From assembly GCF_026151205.1 (NCBI RefSeq), contig NC_087080.1, positions 6,241,096-6,305,095 of the forward strand: a stretch of 64,000 nucleotides of DNA. Reading direction: 5' to 3'. Positions 25,774-40,400 of the stretch are shown here, in pieces (within the stretch, counting starts at the first letter, position 1; the number at the start of each line of letters is the position of its first letter). The position numbers were made by a program, and so were the translations under genes. The notes beneath the pieces are model-generated. The model made no database searches and was not told the DNA's origin. It saw only the letters and a list, made by a program, of their open reading frames with translations. The stretch is from Bolinopsis microptera. Its lineage: Eukaryota; Ctenophora; Tentaculata; Lobata; Bolinopsidae.

Positions 25774-27415
25774 ATAGTCAGGTTACTTTGTGTCGACCCT
25801 AAATTAGGGACTAGACTTGTGGGCCACTTGCAAATGCTCTGTACCTCCTTTTGCTTATGTTGCGTTACTGTTATAGAACTAATATAATGCATTTTCACTA
25901 TGCTCTTTTCACTCTTTGATGACATGATATTGTCATCAAGATACAAAACAAAGTAAAACATTATATTTGAAATTCAGAAGCAATAACCACTGCTTAAATA
26001 ATCTTAAGAACTGATATCGGACACGATAATTAAGAAAATAATTCACCTGTCCAAATATTAAACATTATCTCTAGATGGAACTAGAGTGGAACCAGATATC
26101 TCTCAGATGAAGTCATCAAGATTTAGGTACTGCTTTAAAAAGTCAGAAAACTGAAACGTATAACATTTTAATGACAACAAAGCCATGATTAAAGAGGTGA
26201 CAGCCCACTCAATTACACAATAATTTCTTTTCAAAATACTGTTGCATCTTGATCTATACAATTTAAGTTAACAAGAATTCTTGCTCGGTATGGGGTATAG
26301 TTAATTGATCTTAGCCTATAACTAACTATATGTAGAACATGTTTATCACGAACATTGGCCCAGTACATGCTATTGCTTTAAAAAAGTGCCGCATAAACTG
26401 ACACTAACTCTCCACAGTCTACTGCAAGTTAATCCTGCGTCACCTAATTTAAGAGTGGTCAAAAATTAAAATCAACTAAATGAGCTAAACCGTACGTGAG
26501 ACGTAAACGAAAATATGCAAATAAATGCCACATTTTTTAGGTTTTATCCAATGGATTGGAATTTGGCAGTTTAGTTCGGGTTGTTAATAGAAAATGTTGT
26601 CTCGAGAAGGACGACACAAATATAATCAGAATTCGTTAAACAAAATTTCGATTAAAATTCATGCTCACATTCAAATCTTATCGTGAAAAAAGTCTGAATT
26701 TAAATCGGTTTTACATTAAAAATTCGGTAAGAATATACTCAATTTAAATAAATCTATGATATGAAAATAAAGTGGGTCAGTATCTTCTCAATTCGCCCGT
26801 GACAGATATTATTCTTCTTCTCTTTTTGTGCTATCTGTTTTTGAGTTGCATCCGCCGAGTTACAGTAACTTTGATCAAAAGTAGAGAATTTAAAATCGTA
26901 AGATCATTCAAACGGCAGTTTCAGAACCCTTCTTTCCGAACCCACATTTTAGGAGTCGGGCCCAGTTACTCGCTGTCTTGAACGAAAGTAGAACCCAAAA
27001 ACCTGAAAATTTAAGTTTAGGACTCAACTGACAATAGACTGTCATTTCATAGAAATTAAAATTAAGTTATTTTTAAGTTTAATTACGAAGAACAATGAAT
27101 ATCTTATTAGGATTTATTGTTATGAAAAAGATTTAAATAGCGGAAACAGAAAAAGAAGGAGTATCTAATGAATATAGTGTAGAGATTTTATTTGATAATC
27201 ATTCATTTAATTCCATTCATATTTTGTTGTGATCATTTTGTCGTCAATTAGGATGAACATTTGTTGGGTCTGTTAAAAGCGGACATAAAAATGCTCTTAG
27301 CTTCTTCTCTATGACCACAGGTTTTCTAGTAATAATAAAAAGCGCATATTCGGCACAGTGCTCTCCTTACAAGAAGATTTCCTCGTCACAAAGTGAAGTT
27401 AAGAGCCCTCCAGTA
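25774..27415. other. Non-coding stretch, no gene seen
   Basis: AT-rich sequence. The frames open here (63-69 codons) have no motif and no splice context. It may be the distal intron or 3' flank of the Frizzled gene. Confidence 0.4.
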
Positions 27416-27490
27416 TCACACTGAATTTCTGATATTATTTTTGTGCCCTTTTCTAGATCTCATACTCAAATACTTCCAGGCAGTGTCAAT
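27416..27490 (-). other. Candidate short terminal exon, possible Frizzled tail
   Basis: After a good pyrimidine-rich acceptor (ttcctgctag) a 24-codon frame encodes IDTAWKYLSMRSRKGHKNNI followed by RNSV and a stop. A tryptophan followed by a basic cytoplasmic tail and a short hydrophobic C-terminus is what one expects after the KTxxxW region of Frizzled. However, its phase (0) does not join the phase-1 donor at 28,484, so an intermediate exon carrying the W-x-W and K would be required, and I did not find one. Confidence 0.2.
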
Positions 27491-27552
27491 CTAGCAGGAA
27501 GGATTTGTAGATGATGATGCTATCTGAAGTTGAGTAACACAGCTTTTGGATC

Positions 27553-27732
27553 TCATAAGTCTCTAACACACTCGATAATGTCGTCATCAAACCTATAGTT
27601 CACCCCCTCTGGATGGCTTTTTAAGTCCACAATATCTCTAATAGCCCACCGTTGCGCGTCAAACAGCTGCATTATTGGTCTCGGTTCGATGGTTGGGCCG
27701 CGACGTCTCCCTGTGTGAAGTTTATATCTCCT
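27553..27732 (-). other. Candidate terminal exon of unknown gene
   Basis: Following an acceptor-like gaatatag, a 59-codon frame reads RRYKLHTGRRRGPTIEPRPI, then MQLFDAQRWAIRDIVDLKSH and ends ...FDDDIIECVRDL plus TGA. The composition is protein-like (basic start, acidic end). It lies downstream of the last recognised Frizzled exon on the same strand but shows no Frizzled motif. It could be a tail exon of Frizzled, a separate gene, or chance. Confidence 0.25.
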
Positions 27733-28483
27733 CTATATTCGGCACCCCACTCCTCTTAGACTTGTAATGTGCACAGTAGCAATGCTGTCAGTAGAAACCT
27801 AATTCTGCTGTCCTATCACGGTTTTTCGGGTTTCACTGCTAAATAACAAACGAAATTGTGAGAAATGAATTTGTTCAGAGAAGATTTGCCGTCAGCACCA
27901 ATGGTCATTTGTCAGTAGTTCGCTTCTATTGAATTAATGGGAGAAAGAGAAGTGTTGGTGCTTTCAAAATAGCACAGTAAATTCTGTATTGGAAATCTAG
28001 GTTCCTCATATTTCTTGCGATTAATTCGATCTATTCACAACGGTAAGAATCTCTCTTCGATCCTGCTGTAGTCTGATAAATAACCTGTCAATCCTCTCAT
28101 GTATTCCATTAGGGCCTAATATGCACTCGTATTGTGATGGAATATGAACTCGAATCAACACCGAATGCGATATAATAATTTAGTATATGAGCTATGATCA
28201 CATTTCTTCTACAGAACAAGTTAATTAACTAAAAGTTTGGGGGAAAAGGAGAGGCCGCGTATGTGTATATCGAGTTAAGCGGTATATATTATATAAGCTC
28301 GGTAAATAGATGTTTGACTTAGTATAACTATATCTATAATTAATAATATACTATATATAGTAATAAAATATATGTATTTTATTACAAAAAGTTCAACGAT
28401 GAATAACAAGAGAAGAGTATCACATCTAAGGAGTCGAATAAAGACATTATCTGGTCTTATATTTACGAATCAGTGTAGCTTAC

Positions 28484-31400
28484 CTGTGGACAGTCCAGTA
28501 ACAAGCATCATTAGGTACTTGATCAGATTGAAGGTAAGAAGATTGGCGTCCGCTACAAATTCAGCCGAGTCGCATTTTCTGAAAACATACCGGTTACAAT
28601 ACCCTGTCACCTAAAGTAGAAAGTTGGCTATTGATTACGTAATCAAAATTTTATTTTTTACCCTCTAGAATAATAACAATTTGACAATATTTTAATTCAA
28701 ATTCCTCTCAATTTCACTCTGATAGTGATAAAATTTAGGAATGGATCGGGTATCTGCTAAAGTAAGTAGTTGCCAGTTGGGAAGGTGCTTGGCCGGATAT
28801 CATAACAATGATTTCGGCTCATTAAATGATCAGGGTAGCAAGAAACGTAGAGAAAAGCGTTTTCCAGTCCAACAGGCAACGTTACGCCACTGGGGTCAGG
28901 CCATGATTATGTAATTTTACTGTTAGAGGGGGGGGGGGGGTAAAATATTAATTACGTAATATGTGAACGACCCCTTGGTAAAGTCTGTAGTACCTACCTA
29001 CCTATTGAACCTAATTTGTAATGTGTCAAATCGTATTGTTTTAATCTATATTTTTATAATATGAAGTCAAATCGAGGTTCCAACCAAAAAAGGTTTTTGT
29101 GTATGTCCCCTTAATCATGATTGGTTTTCAAACTTGATCCTTTAAGTAAAATATCACTTAGTTTACATCTTTATTCTTTCCATGTTTTACGCGTATTAAA
29201 TACCTAAAGACCGTCAGAGGTGTTTACCTCTAATTGGTCTGAATCTAAACTTTTCAAGCACGAGATAACGAGAATATATGTCACGTTGCACATACCTCAA
29301 GATGCCGTATGCTGCGATAGTTTCTTTACCATTGTTTACTTACTTCTCATGCAATGTGGTATAAATTATAGCGAGTGAGATGCGAAATAAAGCCCACAGC
29401 TGTACAGTTTATTATCATGATCAACATGTGAACAACCAGATTTGCGCGTGACGTGCGTGCGCGCGCTTAACAAAACACTGACAGTTACTTCTCAAATCGA
29501 AGCAAGGTCGCTGCGCGCTACGTGAATTTTACCAATTTTCCAAAAGTTCCGAAGGGCTTTCGACAAGACTGCTCCAAATTGCAAGGCCGAAAATCAATCG
29601 GTTTAAACAAATACAAATATCTCCCAGATCCTACCATACGATTTCCTTCAAACTTTCCAGATAGTAAGATAAGTACAAGACTGAAACTATGTACAAGTTT
29701 CTATTCGCCCAATTTGAGATATCACTTCTAACAGAAGAAAATAACTATTGTATGATCTTGAACAATTGTCTGTGTTCTGTATAATTCGCTAATTTGGAGA
29801 AAATTTCTTGTGTTTGAAGTAATATCTCGAATTTGACGCATAGAAATTAGCCTAAACTTGCACTGATTATCAGTCTTATCACAATGCTGGCAAGCATTAC
29901 CGTTGCCATTATATTCACAATACTATTTACCCCCTATACTATTATATCCCCTTTATTTTTTTTTCAGGCATTAAGACTCATCGAAAGTAGTTCAGCATGT
30001 ATATTTAAGTTCAAAACATTCTAATTCAATGTTAAAGATGACAGGAATACGAAATAGTTATGTGGAGGTTTTTGAGAAATTTGCGCAAAATACGCGCCAG
30101 CATGTTATACGAAATTCGGTAAAAAACCCAAAATCGCCATATATAATATTCAGGTGCCTTAAAAACCATGTTAAAATTGAGTTAGAGATCTGAAACTTTG
30201 CAGGGCGTCTATACGTTGACCAAATCGACTGTAATTTTTTTTGCATGTTTCAGGAGTATCGGGAAGTGGGTTTTCTGGAACCCCTGTTTTACAACAGATT
30301 GTCGTGAAGTATATTATACATACATATATATATGTATGTATCTATGTACCTATAGACGCTTTGGCAGTCAATTGTAGCTTACATTCAAGTGTCAGTAGAT
30401 TCAAAAGTATAAAAGATACAGTCATCTAGAACCACATCACACATGTCTTGAAGATAATCGTTTACACTTTAGTTTATATTATACTAGAAAGCCCGTGGTA
30501 ACAGGGATGAAGCTATAAGTAGTATTATTTGAAAGAAAGTTTTAATCGCAACCGAAGATACGGCCGATTTAAATGTTAAACACTATAAACACACAACGTA
30601 ATTACCACAAAGCCGATCAAAATGCCGTTCCAACAATCATTGCACGTGCACGTGCTCATTCAACTATTCAAACACCGTTGCTATGCAACCTTTTTTTTAA
30701 TACCTAACTTCATATTTTTCATCTAATTTGCACGTGGGCGGTCGTACAGACATACAGACAAAAAGAATTGTCTGAATTATAGTAGAGATTAAACAATAAT
30801 TTAACGTCATCATCAGCACTTTATGACGTCATAAAATTAAGCGTTTTTTAAAACTTGATTTTTGACAAAACAATAACTTTTCAAATCGATTTTACACCAT
30901 TAAGAAGTAATTTTATTCAAAATCTGAGGACATTTTCACCTTAGATAATTGTTCAAGCATTCTGAAAATCTACCGGAAAGTTTTCCTACCTTGCTCCTTC
31001 ATAAAGATATTCGCTATTGACGTTAGTACTTTTTTGAAGAATAATTTTATAAAAACACAAAAGTTGTGAATTAGTATTTTCTGGTGTTGGGCTATCCCTT
31101 GGGTTGCGGAGCTCAATTTTGCTTCCTAAAGGTCTAAATTGTGTTATAGGCTAGTTTAAAAGTTGAAAATCGAAAAGTTGCACACGTGGGGACACGCCCA
31201 AATTGATTTAAAATTGCTAAAATCACTGAAAATTGTTATTTTCACGATTTTTATCAACTTTGGAGTCCCGTTGTGATCCAAGTTCTTTTAGAAATATTCT
31301 GAAACTTTGCATGCTTATCAAACTATATATAAAATACCACTATGCAAAATTCACTATGCAAAATTCACGGCTTACGAATTGTAATAAAGCTTATTGAATG

Positions 31401-34400
31401 GGAAAAGCGAGCGTCCGATTTCATTCTCGGTATCAATTTGCATTTGCGGACGGTTATTCAAATTAATATCATTTCCTTTTGTTTGGAAAAGAGAGACACT
31501 GGCAGCGGTTCACTCTACCCATCAAATCTTACTATCTGGATAGTTTCAAGAAAATAACATGCTAACATGGTAGGATCTTGAGATAATCAAAAAATGTTGT
31601 TTTTAAAAAGCCCAACTCCAATAGATGATTCATAGCATTTAGCTCATCGTTTACAAAGGTATTGCCGAGAAGAAATCATATAGTTGGTACCCTTGCTTCT
31701 TTATTTGAAACTAGCAATATCAAATACTTTGGTTTCTACTGCCAATAATATGGGAGCAGCTAATGTAATGACCGACTAAGATGTGACCAGGAAATTAATT
31801 ACTGGCCCAAAACAATCGTCAAAAATGACATTTTTAATATAATATTCCAAGCTTGAAATATAATGTCTCTTAAACGTTACCATGGTTATCAATTATTATT
31901 TCCGGCATTGCAAGTGATAAATTAGTCTCCGAAATTGGAACCACACCTTTCAACCTCTCAATGACATGCAGTTTTTTAAATTTTATGAATTTTCTTACTT
32001 AGGATTTGAGTAGCTGTGGCAGTGGCTCACGTAGGCCACCTCCCACTTCGGTCTTTGGAAGCGTTCGTAAAGGAAACAAGCAATCAGGATGGTAGCTGGA
32101 ATGCTGTAAAGAACTGAGGAGGTAAGTTGTTAGTCAAAACATGCAAAACATGCAAAACATGTAAAACACGCTAAGTAGTGACATAAAACAGGGGTTAAAT
32201 CGAGTTGGAATTAATGATAAATTTATTGTATGTATATACGATTAGATTTCATTTGGTCGAATATTTTATTTGCAGATACTTCTGTGCGATGTGAAAATAC
32301 CATCTCCTCTATCTGTTAAAACTTCACAGTCTTAATATATTTCAAATTATAAAGTATGTTGGCCGGATGCCAGCTAACCTGAGAACATTCCTATCCTTAT
32401 CATTAGGGTTTCCAACTTGTCCGTCTTTTTGCCAGTGTTGTGCAACTCGGATCTCACGTTGCACATGGAAAACATTCCGAGGCCCAGGAATGTCATTCCT
32501 GAAATAGTTGATCATTTAGTCAAGGACAGAAACAAAGTGTGACATGTTGTTCTATTTGAGTGTTCTGACATGCACGATGACTCATGAATAAGAGGAATTT
32601 GAAACGTACTGAGTTCAGGCAAGTAGCCAGGGGCAATTATTGGGATTCGTGAATCCCTCCCATAAAAAAATCGGATAGAATTTTTAAATTTTGAATTTCT
32701 CATTAGTAGACTTCATTCCTAAAAGCATATTTTCCAATTTCCTAAGTTTTTGTCTTCATAACTCACTGCTATCTTTTTAAAAGTTCGGGGGTTTTGCCCC
32801 TGTAAAAATATGAAAAAGCATTCTCCCAAAAGTTCCCTGTGCTCCGAGGAGCCCGAAATTAACGTTACAACTTTACTTCAATCATAAGTTTTTGTTGCTA
32901 AGTTTAATCCCTGTGAAAAATCCTGGTACGGTACTGATTGAGTTGGAATGAAAACTATACATAATAATTGTAAAAAAGTAACTATGATGTTCTAAACATA
33001 TATTTAGAACCGTATAGTATATAACCATTTAAATATCTATCAGTATTCTATACTACTGTAACATTTCCTTTCTGAACGATAGTTGTAAACAAAACGATTT
33101 CAAAATAGCTCACCGCATAAGTAGAATACAGCTAGCGGAACTATTACATAGTATTGTAGAGAACCAGTTTTAAAGTTCCCAACGAAGCAAATGTTCGCCA
33201 GTCTGTCGCCGTCGATTTCCTCTCGGATGCAAATGACAAGGAACAATATCCCGGGCAAAACCCTGAAAAAATCATGTTTAAACATTGAAATTGTTGGTCA
33301 CGTCCTCACGACATCTGCAAATTAAATCAGGTCCCATGAAAGTTTTAACGGATTGGATGGGGTCAGGCCTATTTCGAATGGGACTTGTGGTAATATTTAT
33401 ATCACATGTGACATGACCGTGCCCCAACATATGGTACAAATAATTATCATAATTAAACCAGCACAATCATGGTAGACAGCGACTAACCAAGCGACTGCGT
33501 GGAAGAATTTGGCTTTGAGAGCGATGGCTTCGTGTCCCCACTTGAGTCCAGCAGCCAGGAACCAGGTGAGGTTGAGTATTACCCACCACAGAAAACTGGC
33601 TAACATGAAGTAGTAGATGAGGAAGGACTGGAAGAAACAGAGATAGGGACCGTCCTCTGAACTACCTGGTGGAGGCTGGTTAGTTTTAACTGCTAGACAC
33701 AGTACATGACGTGAGGACATGTGATCTTTGTTAACTCTTGATATGGTTATTTTTATATTGTCACATTTCCGGCGAGTGACCGGAGAAAAACTTCAGAAAT
33801 CAGAAAGCCTTTTTTAAATGTTGTAAATGATTAACACAGTGCTGTTTGAACAGACATGTGCAATCGGTGTATTAAATTCTGATCCGTCCTTCTTAACGCA
33901 GGGTTCCAATACGAACATGACGTAATAGGAGGGAAGCCAAGGGAAATTTTGTGGGACTCTATTATGGGGTTTTTCCAAAATCCATTAAAGCATTAAGGCA
34001 TTCCCCAAACTACCACAAAATTCCCCTTGGCTTCCCCCGCAATAATATGAACAAGTTGTCAGCATATAATTCATTAACTTTTGTGACTACTTGAAAGTTT
34101 CAGCACTTTCCTCTTGATCAAGTAAATAATTAATTATTTGTATATTAATCGTTGCGATAAGAATCCCACTAAATTTTGGAATTATTCTGGAAGCTCCCAA
34201 GTAAGTTAGTGGTTTTTTCTTCATGTCACTGTTTTTATGGCTTCATTAAAATTAACTAGTAGACAGTCGGTTCATTAAGGGACAATTGGCAAAATTACAA
34301 CGTCTGTACTTCTAAATGGATTTTTAGCGGTAAGTGAAAACTTTGATAGGTCAAAATTAGATGTTTTACTAGACCACTCGTTATCCTATTCCTGTCTAGC

Positions 34401-37400
34401 GATTCTAACCTAATGACCTGTAACTTAATAATCAATAATCATCTTTGGAAAAAAATAATTATAAACATAATTCATAGCGACTTTAAATTGGTTGCCAAAC
34501 CACAATCACATCATTTTTTGCCGATAATAGTCGTAATAAATCTATCATCGTTGCAAATTGTGGAAGACGTAACGTCTAAATTAGATCTCCCGAATTCTTC
34601 AGTCCCCTAATGAACCGAGAAAAAGATCTGCAACAAAAAACCAAGTGCAGGGATTTCAATAGGGATTGTTTTATGAATTTTTATTCACATAATCAAGTGT
34701 CTTTATTCACATAATTAACATACCTTGTCTCATTACTGATCTACCGTCCTTGCTGTTTTCACACACTATACTATCGTTGAAGAAATAGCCCAGAACAAAT
34801 CCTACGGAGATGAAAAAATAGCACACGGCACTGAATATTATCGCTCTCTCTGGATACCTGAAATTAGGTCATAATTTGAATAGTTAAGTTAAATCTAATT
34901 AGGTAATTCATCTGAAAAATGATATTTTAAACACAATTTTAGCGATCTCATTAATTAGATTTTTGTCAAAACTTTAAAACAGCGGTTCTTAATTTGCTTT
35001 CTCTTGAAAATGAACCACATGTCGCCCAACGTATTATGATGCAACTGCTTCGTTTAGGCGCCAAATGTTGCTCCAATATGATATCTAGCTTACTAAAAAT
35101 TAAAGAAAACATCTGACGTGTAATAAAATAATCAGAGCTCCAGCATTTCAGTTATCGAGCATACAGTATTTTTAGCGGTTTTCTAATTCAAGCACATGAC
35201 AAGATAGTGCTAAAAAGTATGATCTACAGTGGTGAGTGGAGGCAGTTCGGTAATCGTCAAGCACAAGCTAACAACCGACCAATCACACACTCACATTCAC
35301 ACCACGTGACTCACATACTCCAATCACAGAACATATCCCATCATCTGCTTCAGAACTACTATTTTGACTACACAATGTGCTGAATATATTTAATACCTGA
35401 AACGTTGTTGGTCGAATATGAAGGTCATGACAGTGAAGAGAGTAGCGATTAGGCAGAGCCCCGCCCAAACTAGGATCCAGTGTTTCAGAATATTTATGTT
35501 ACCTGAATGTTAACGAGGTTAATTCAATGTTAACATGTGTTGTTTGTTTAATATGTGTTATTATTGTGTTAATTTTAAAATAATGATTATTTTAAATGTT
35601 ATGTAACTCTGTAAAGCAGCGGCGTGTGAGAGTAAATTCAGGCAGCAGGCTACGCTTGCATTTTGGCACTCATTTGATAAGTGACAGAGAGCTTATATAT
35701 TGCTATCTTATTTTCTTAAGAAATTTCCTTTGATGATCAAACAAAGTACATGTACAATGTACAATGTACATTGAGTACAAAGACCTATAACATGGAGAGA
35801 ATATACCAATCCCACTGGACTGACTGGACGTTAACAGTACCAGGGATTAAGTCATGTTCCATAAAAAGTGATGATGAAGCTTTACCTCTAGGACCATAGT
35901 AGCTGGAATGGCACTTCAGCCCACAGTTGTAATCATTAAATGTCTTGTCGCTGTTCTCCAGACCAATCAGATCACAGTTCGACATATTATAACGGAAATC
36001 TTTCGGGTCGGGAGTCGTCACCTTATCAGTCTGAAATAGGATGTTAGAGTTGTTATTTCAAGTTATTTAAGTTATTTTATTCCCTTTATTGGGTTATTAA
36101 TTGGTTTTTTCTTATCGGTGTTTAAATTTTAGTTATCTTATCGGAGCTATCTTCATGATTAATATTGATGATTGGGGACTGCCCCACGTTTTACAATAAC
36201 CATCTTTATCTTAACAATCGCGAGATTATTAATGAGCTGCAATATTAATTACTATCAAGTCCAGAAACTATATCACGTGACAGTTACAGTGAGTCTAGAG
36301 GCAACAAAGAGATTAATTAGAACAATGAATTATTTCCTGGAGCTAGCAGTTCAGACCACTTGCGCGGCTTACAAAGAAATCGTCCGTTTCCGTGATTATG
36401 TTTATCTAATAGATTCATATTTTACATGTATGACGTGAATTAGCCAAATAGACAATAGACATACCTTACTCGGGAATATGATGACTTGGATAAAGTGGTG
36501 GAAAATTCCGCCATATTTAAACCCGGTCATTAATTTTCCCAATCATAAATTAACCCGCTATAATATTCCCGAGTAAGGTAGCCCCTGAGCCGAGCTTGCC
36601 TTACTTTTATATGCTATTTCATTTCAAACTGATGAAAAGCTGCTTTAATTTGTTTTGACAGTTACCAAGTGTCAAAACTAACTTTCTCCACCACCCCATT
36701 TTCAAGTCTATCAGTCACAAAAGTAACATCTCACGCAAATCAGAGTTACATGGGACACTGTATCACATTGACACAGTGCTGTAAATAAGCTTTACTCCAC
36801 TGAACTAGCTTGAAAATAGCTACTTTACGATCAAGTAGGCCGAGCAACAAAATCAGATTTGACCTCACCAAAGCCGTACGGTACAGACTGTACCACTGGT
36901 CAAGTAACTGAAACTCAGGGCACAGTAATGCGGTTTGGTCGTGCAAAGGTGTTCGGTACTTCGATTTTGTTGAGGTATGTTATATTCGGTACTATCTACA
37001 CTTACAGCACTACATAACATAACACTATCATTCTAGATGGGGCTGGTAACACTGACAGCTGACTGCGGTAAATTGACGTCTACTGGCAATGAGTCAAAAC
37101 CTTCTACTATAGAACCGGTCTATAACCGGTTATATACCGGTCTATAACCGGTAATAAACCGGTTATAGACCGGTGGTAGGTGTTACATTATCAACGTTTT
37201 CTCACCTTATCAGGATTGTAGTGATTGTAAGTGCCGTTGATAACTTCTGGGAACTCAATGAAGAAGTTCTCTTTAGTGTAACGAGGATTTCCAGCGCAAA
37301 CTTTACTGATTCCGGCTGGGTTGCTTGGGTCCCTCTCCGTAAACCAATCAAACTTCTCACAAGATAGGATCTCCGGCCAGGGGTAGCTGGGGAGGTATTG

Positions 37401-40400
37401 GATATTGAGGGGATTGCGTTTAAATTAGATAGTTAGGAGAGAATAATGAAAATGGGTAAACAGTATAGAGACAGTGATTGGATGACAAAATCAAAGTAAC
37501 ATTACTATGAAGGGTATAATAATTAATAGTACAAAAAAGAAAAAAAAGGAGGATTTTACAGAAGTGAGAAGGGTATCGTGTACATTATATAAGTATATAT
37601 AAGTAATTAACGACAAGTAGTAGTAGCCACCGTATATTATATAATATTAAAAGACTAATATCTAATACTAATTTACCTGTAATGTACCATAAGACTGCTG
37701 CAGTTAAACCTTGACATCTCGCACTCTGCCCTGAAATGATAGAGAACATTTACAATCTGAGGGGGGGGGGGGGGGGGGGGGGGGGGGGCGGGGGCTGGGG
37801 GGGATAAAAAGTTTGATTAGAAGATCTGATTAAAAGACAAGAGTTTGCTTACGATAGTTTAGTTCCAGCTACGCGGTACAATGTGAACTGAATGTTATAT
37901 TCTTAATGTCAGAACTTTTCTAAATTATTCAAAATCCAAGGTTTATTCTTTTATCTTTTTTTTTGGTTTCCGCTAAAATATTTCTAGGGCTTTTCAGAAA
38001 TTTTAACATAACTAGTTAGACTGTCGGCATGGGCGGTGCTTGGAAATACACAAATATTTATTGCTAACTGATTATATGGAAGGAAATGATATCATCACTG
38101 ACGGATAATTTTCAAGAAATTATCCGACGATTGTCAAACAGCTTCTAATAAATATAGAAATATAACGATGAAGCTATTACTTTCAACTTGATGAGTACTG
38201 ATAAGTAATGGATTAATTTCTGGTCACAGTTTGAAATCCTCCTAAAAGACATAAATTCGTCGTCTACGTCTTGATAATGTTTAGATTTGGTTGGTTAATT
38301 TGGTGTCAGGGTTGATTTCTAGATACGTTAAAAGAATGACTGCCAGAATACCAGAACTGAACTTGGTTACTCAGTAACAATATCAGTAGCTTGCAACATT
38401 AGGACGCTTTTGTCTTTTCGAAGCCGATCGGCACCATCAAGTATTGATTTCAAAGAGGAAACACAAAGATATACAGAACATCTCAGTAATTGATACTTAC
38501 ACTCATCACAGAAGTTCAATTTCAGGCATTTAGACACGGCAACAATGTTCCCACCTCATTAGTTGTAGGTACCAGTAAGTGCACCGAGACGATAATATCT
38601 CGCTAAACATATCTAATTAAACACTTTCACAGATATTCTACTTTACTGCTCTCTCTCTCTAAACTTCACTAATCTCCGTCTGAACAAAAGTTCCACAGTT
38701 CCACCTTTCTACCAGTTACAACGGAACTCACACTTAATTAGATCACCAATATCAGGGTTCAGGGAGGGTCATCATATCATGATGACCCATCACCTGCCAC
38801 ACCCACATCTTAATACGATCAGTGAACTGCTCTAGCTCTCCTCTATCCAGCTTTGTTCTGTCATGATTGGTATAATGATAGCATATTGTAGGGTGAACAA
38901 TAGTGGTATTAGAGGGGGAACAATAGTGGTATTAGAGGGGGAACAAGAGGGGTATTAGAGGAGTATTAGAACATTGTAGATCAGGCTGCTAGATTTCAGA
39001 GGCATGACTGAGACCCTCGAACTATGTCAAATCACAATGAATTATATCACTGGCTTATATAATGACATAATGTGTTCGATAATGAGAGAGAGAGAAGTAT
39101 TTGTAGTGATATCACAGTTCACAGGGGGTCTAGAAGTGTGACATGGTCTGGGGGATGAGGATATCAGGTCTACAACCCCACACACCTGACAGTAGTTACT
39201 TGTTATTATATGCTATTGCTAATGGAACGTGTTTAATAAGAAACATGATACGGTTTAATACAACTCTCCCTTTCTCAATGGAGCAGGTGATATGGGTGTA
39301 ACCAGGAAGAAATAACAACTAACAAAACACACAATATACACCTGAGAACACCAGCTCTCTCTACCTTCTGACAAGATCAGACAAAGGATGTCTGGTGATG
39401 TTGCTGTTAAAACAAATTCCAGCCACTAGGGCACCCCAATATACTGTTCCTGGCCTCCACTATTTGTCAGATCTCCTCAAGATGTGAATTAAACATGACC
39501 GGCGATACCCAAAGAGAGAAGAATGTATTGACGAGCCTCATTTATAGCTATGTATCACTGGTTACTCTACTTGTATTTGTTGGGTAAATCTCTCCTCTCT
39601 GATTGGACTGATTAAGTCACGTGGCACGAATACTGTCCTGTGATTGGGTGTTGCAAGAATTTCCTGCTGCCATATTCGCAGTGTAAGTATGATGTAATGA
39701 GGGAACCAGTGCACTGCTCAGTTGAACTATATACAGTCGTTACTGGTAGGGCACTGGGCAGACAAACACACACACACACCCTAGTACTAGTAACTTCCTG
39801 GAGGAGGAGAGTAAATTACAACAAGCTAATAACTCATAAATATGCCACATATTATCCCGGGTAAATAGATTTTAATTTTAATAATAACAGCAGATAATAA
39901 CAGCAGATAATAGTACATTATATTTTAATTCAACACGGCGGTCACGAGTCACAAATCTGCCCTGATTGTAGCTAGTCGCAGAAGAGGAATAAATTACGTT
40001 CCCATCCAGTTCCTCTACAATAATTACATTAGAAATAATACCATCTTTCAATTAGGATCCATCCTAACACACCTTCCTAACACATGGCGCAATTAGAACC
40101 GGAGCCGGGTGGTTCGGGGCAGTCAGGAGGCCCTCGTGAGGTGACCACTGACCGAGTATTAATATTCATCGTAAAACGAGCCTAAATAACTACACAAGGA
40201 TCACTCTGGTATGTCATTGTGTGACACCAAGACGTGTGTACTGTGTAGTTGAAATTTAATACTTGAGAGTGTTGAATGATGTGTGCGGGGGATGGTACAA
40301 GGTACAAAGTCACTACATGTTGTCGGGAACATGCAGCGAGAATAATGACCAGCTCCAAACTTACTGTCTCCCCAACTTTGTAACTTTGTTATCTGATCTA

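Noticed and set aside
28484-28578. Smoothened instead of Frizzled
   Set aside because: The KWGHEAI signature, full ten-cysteine CRD and DGDxLxxxCFVG loop fit Frizzled; Smoothened differs at these places.
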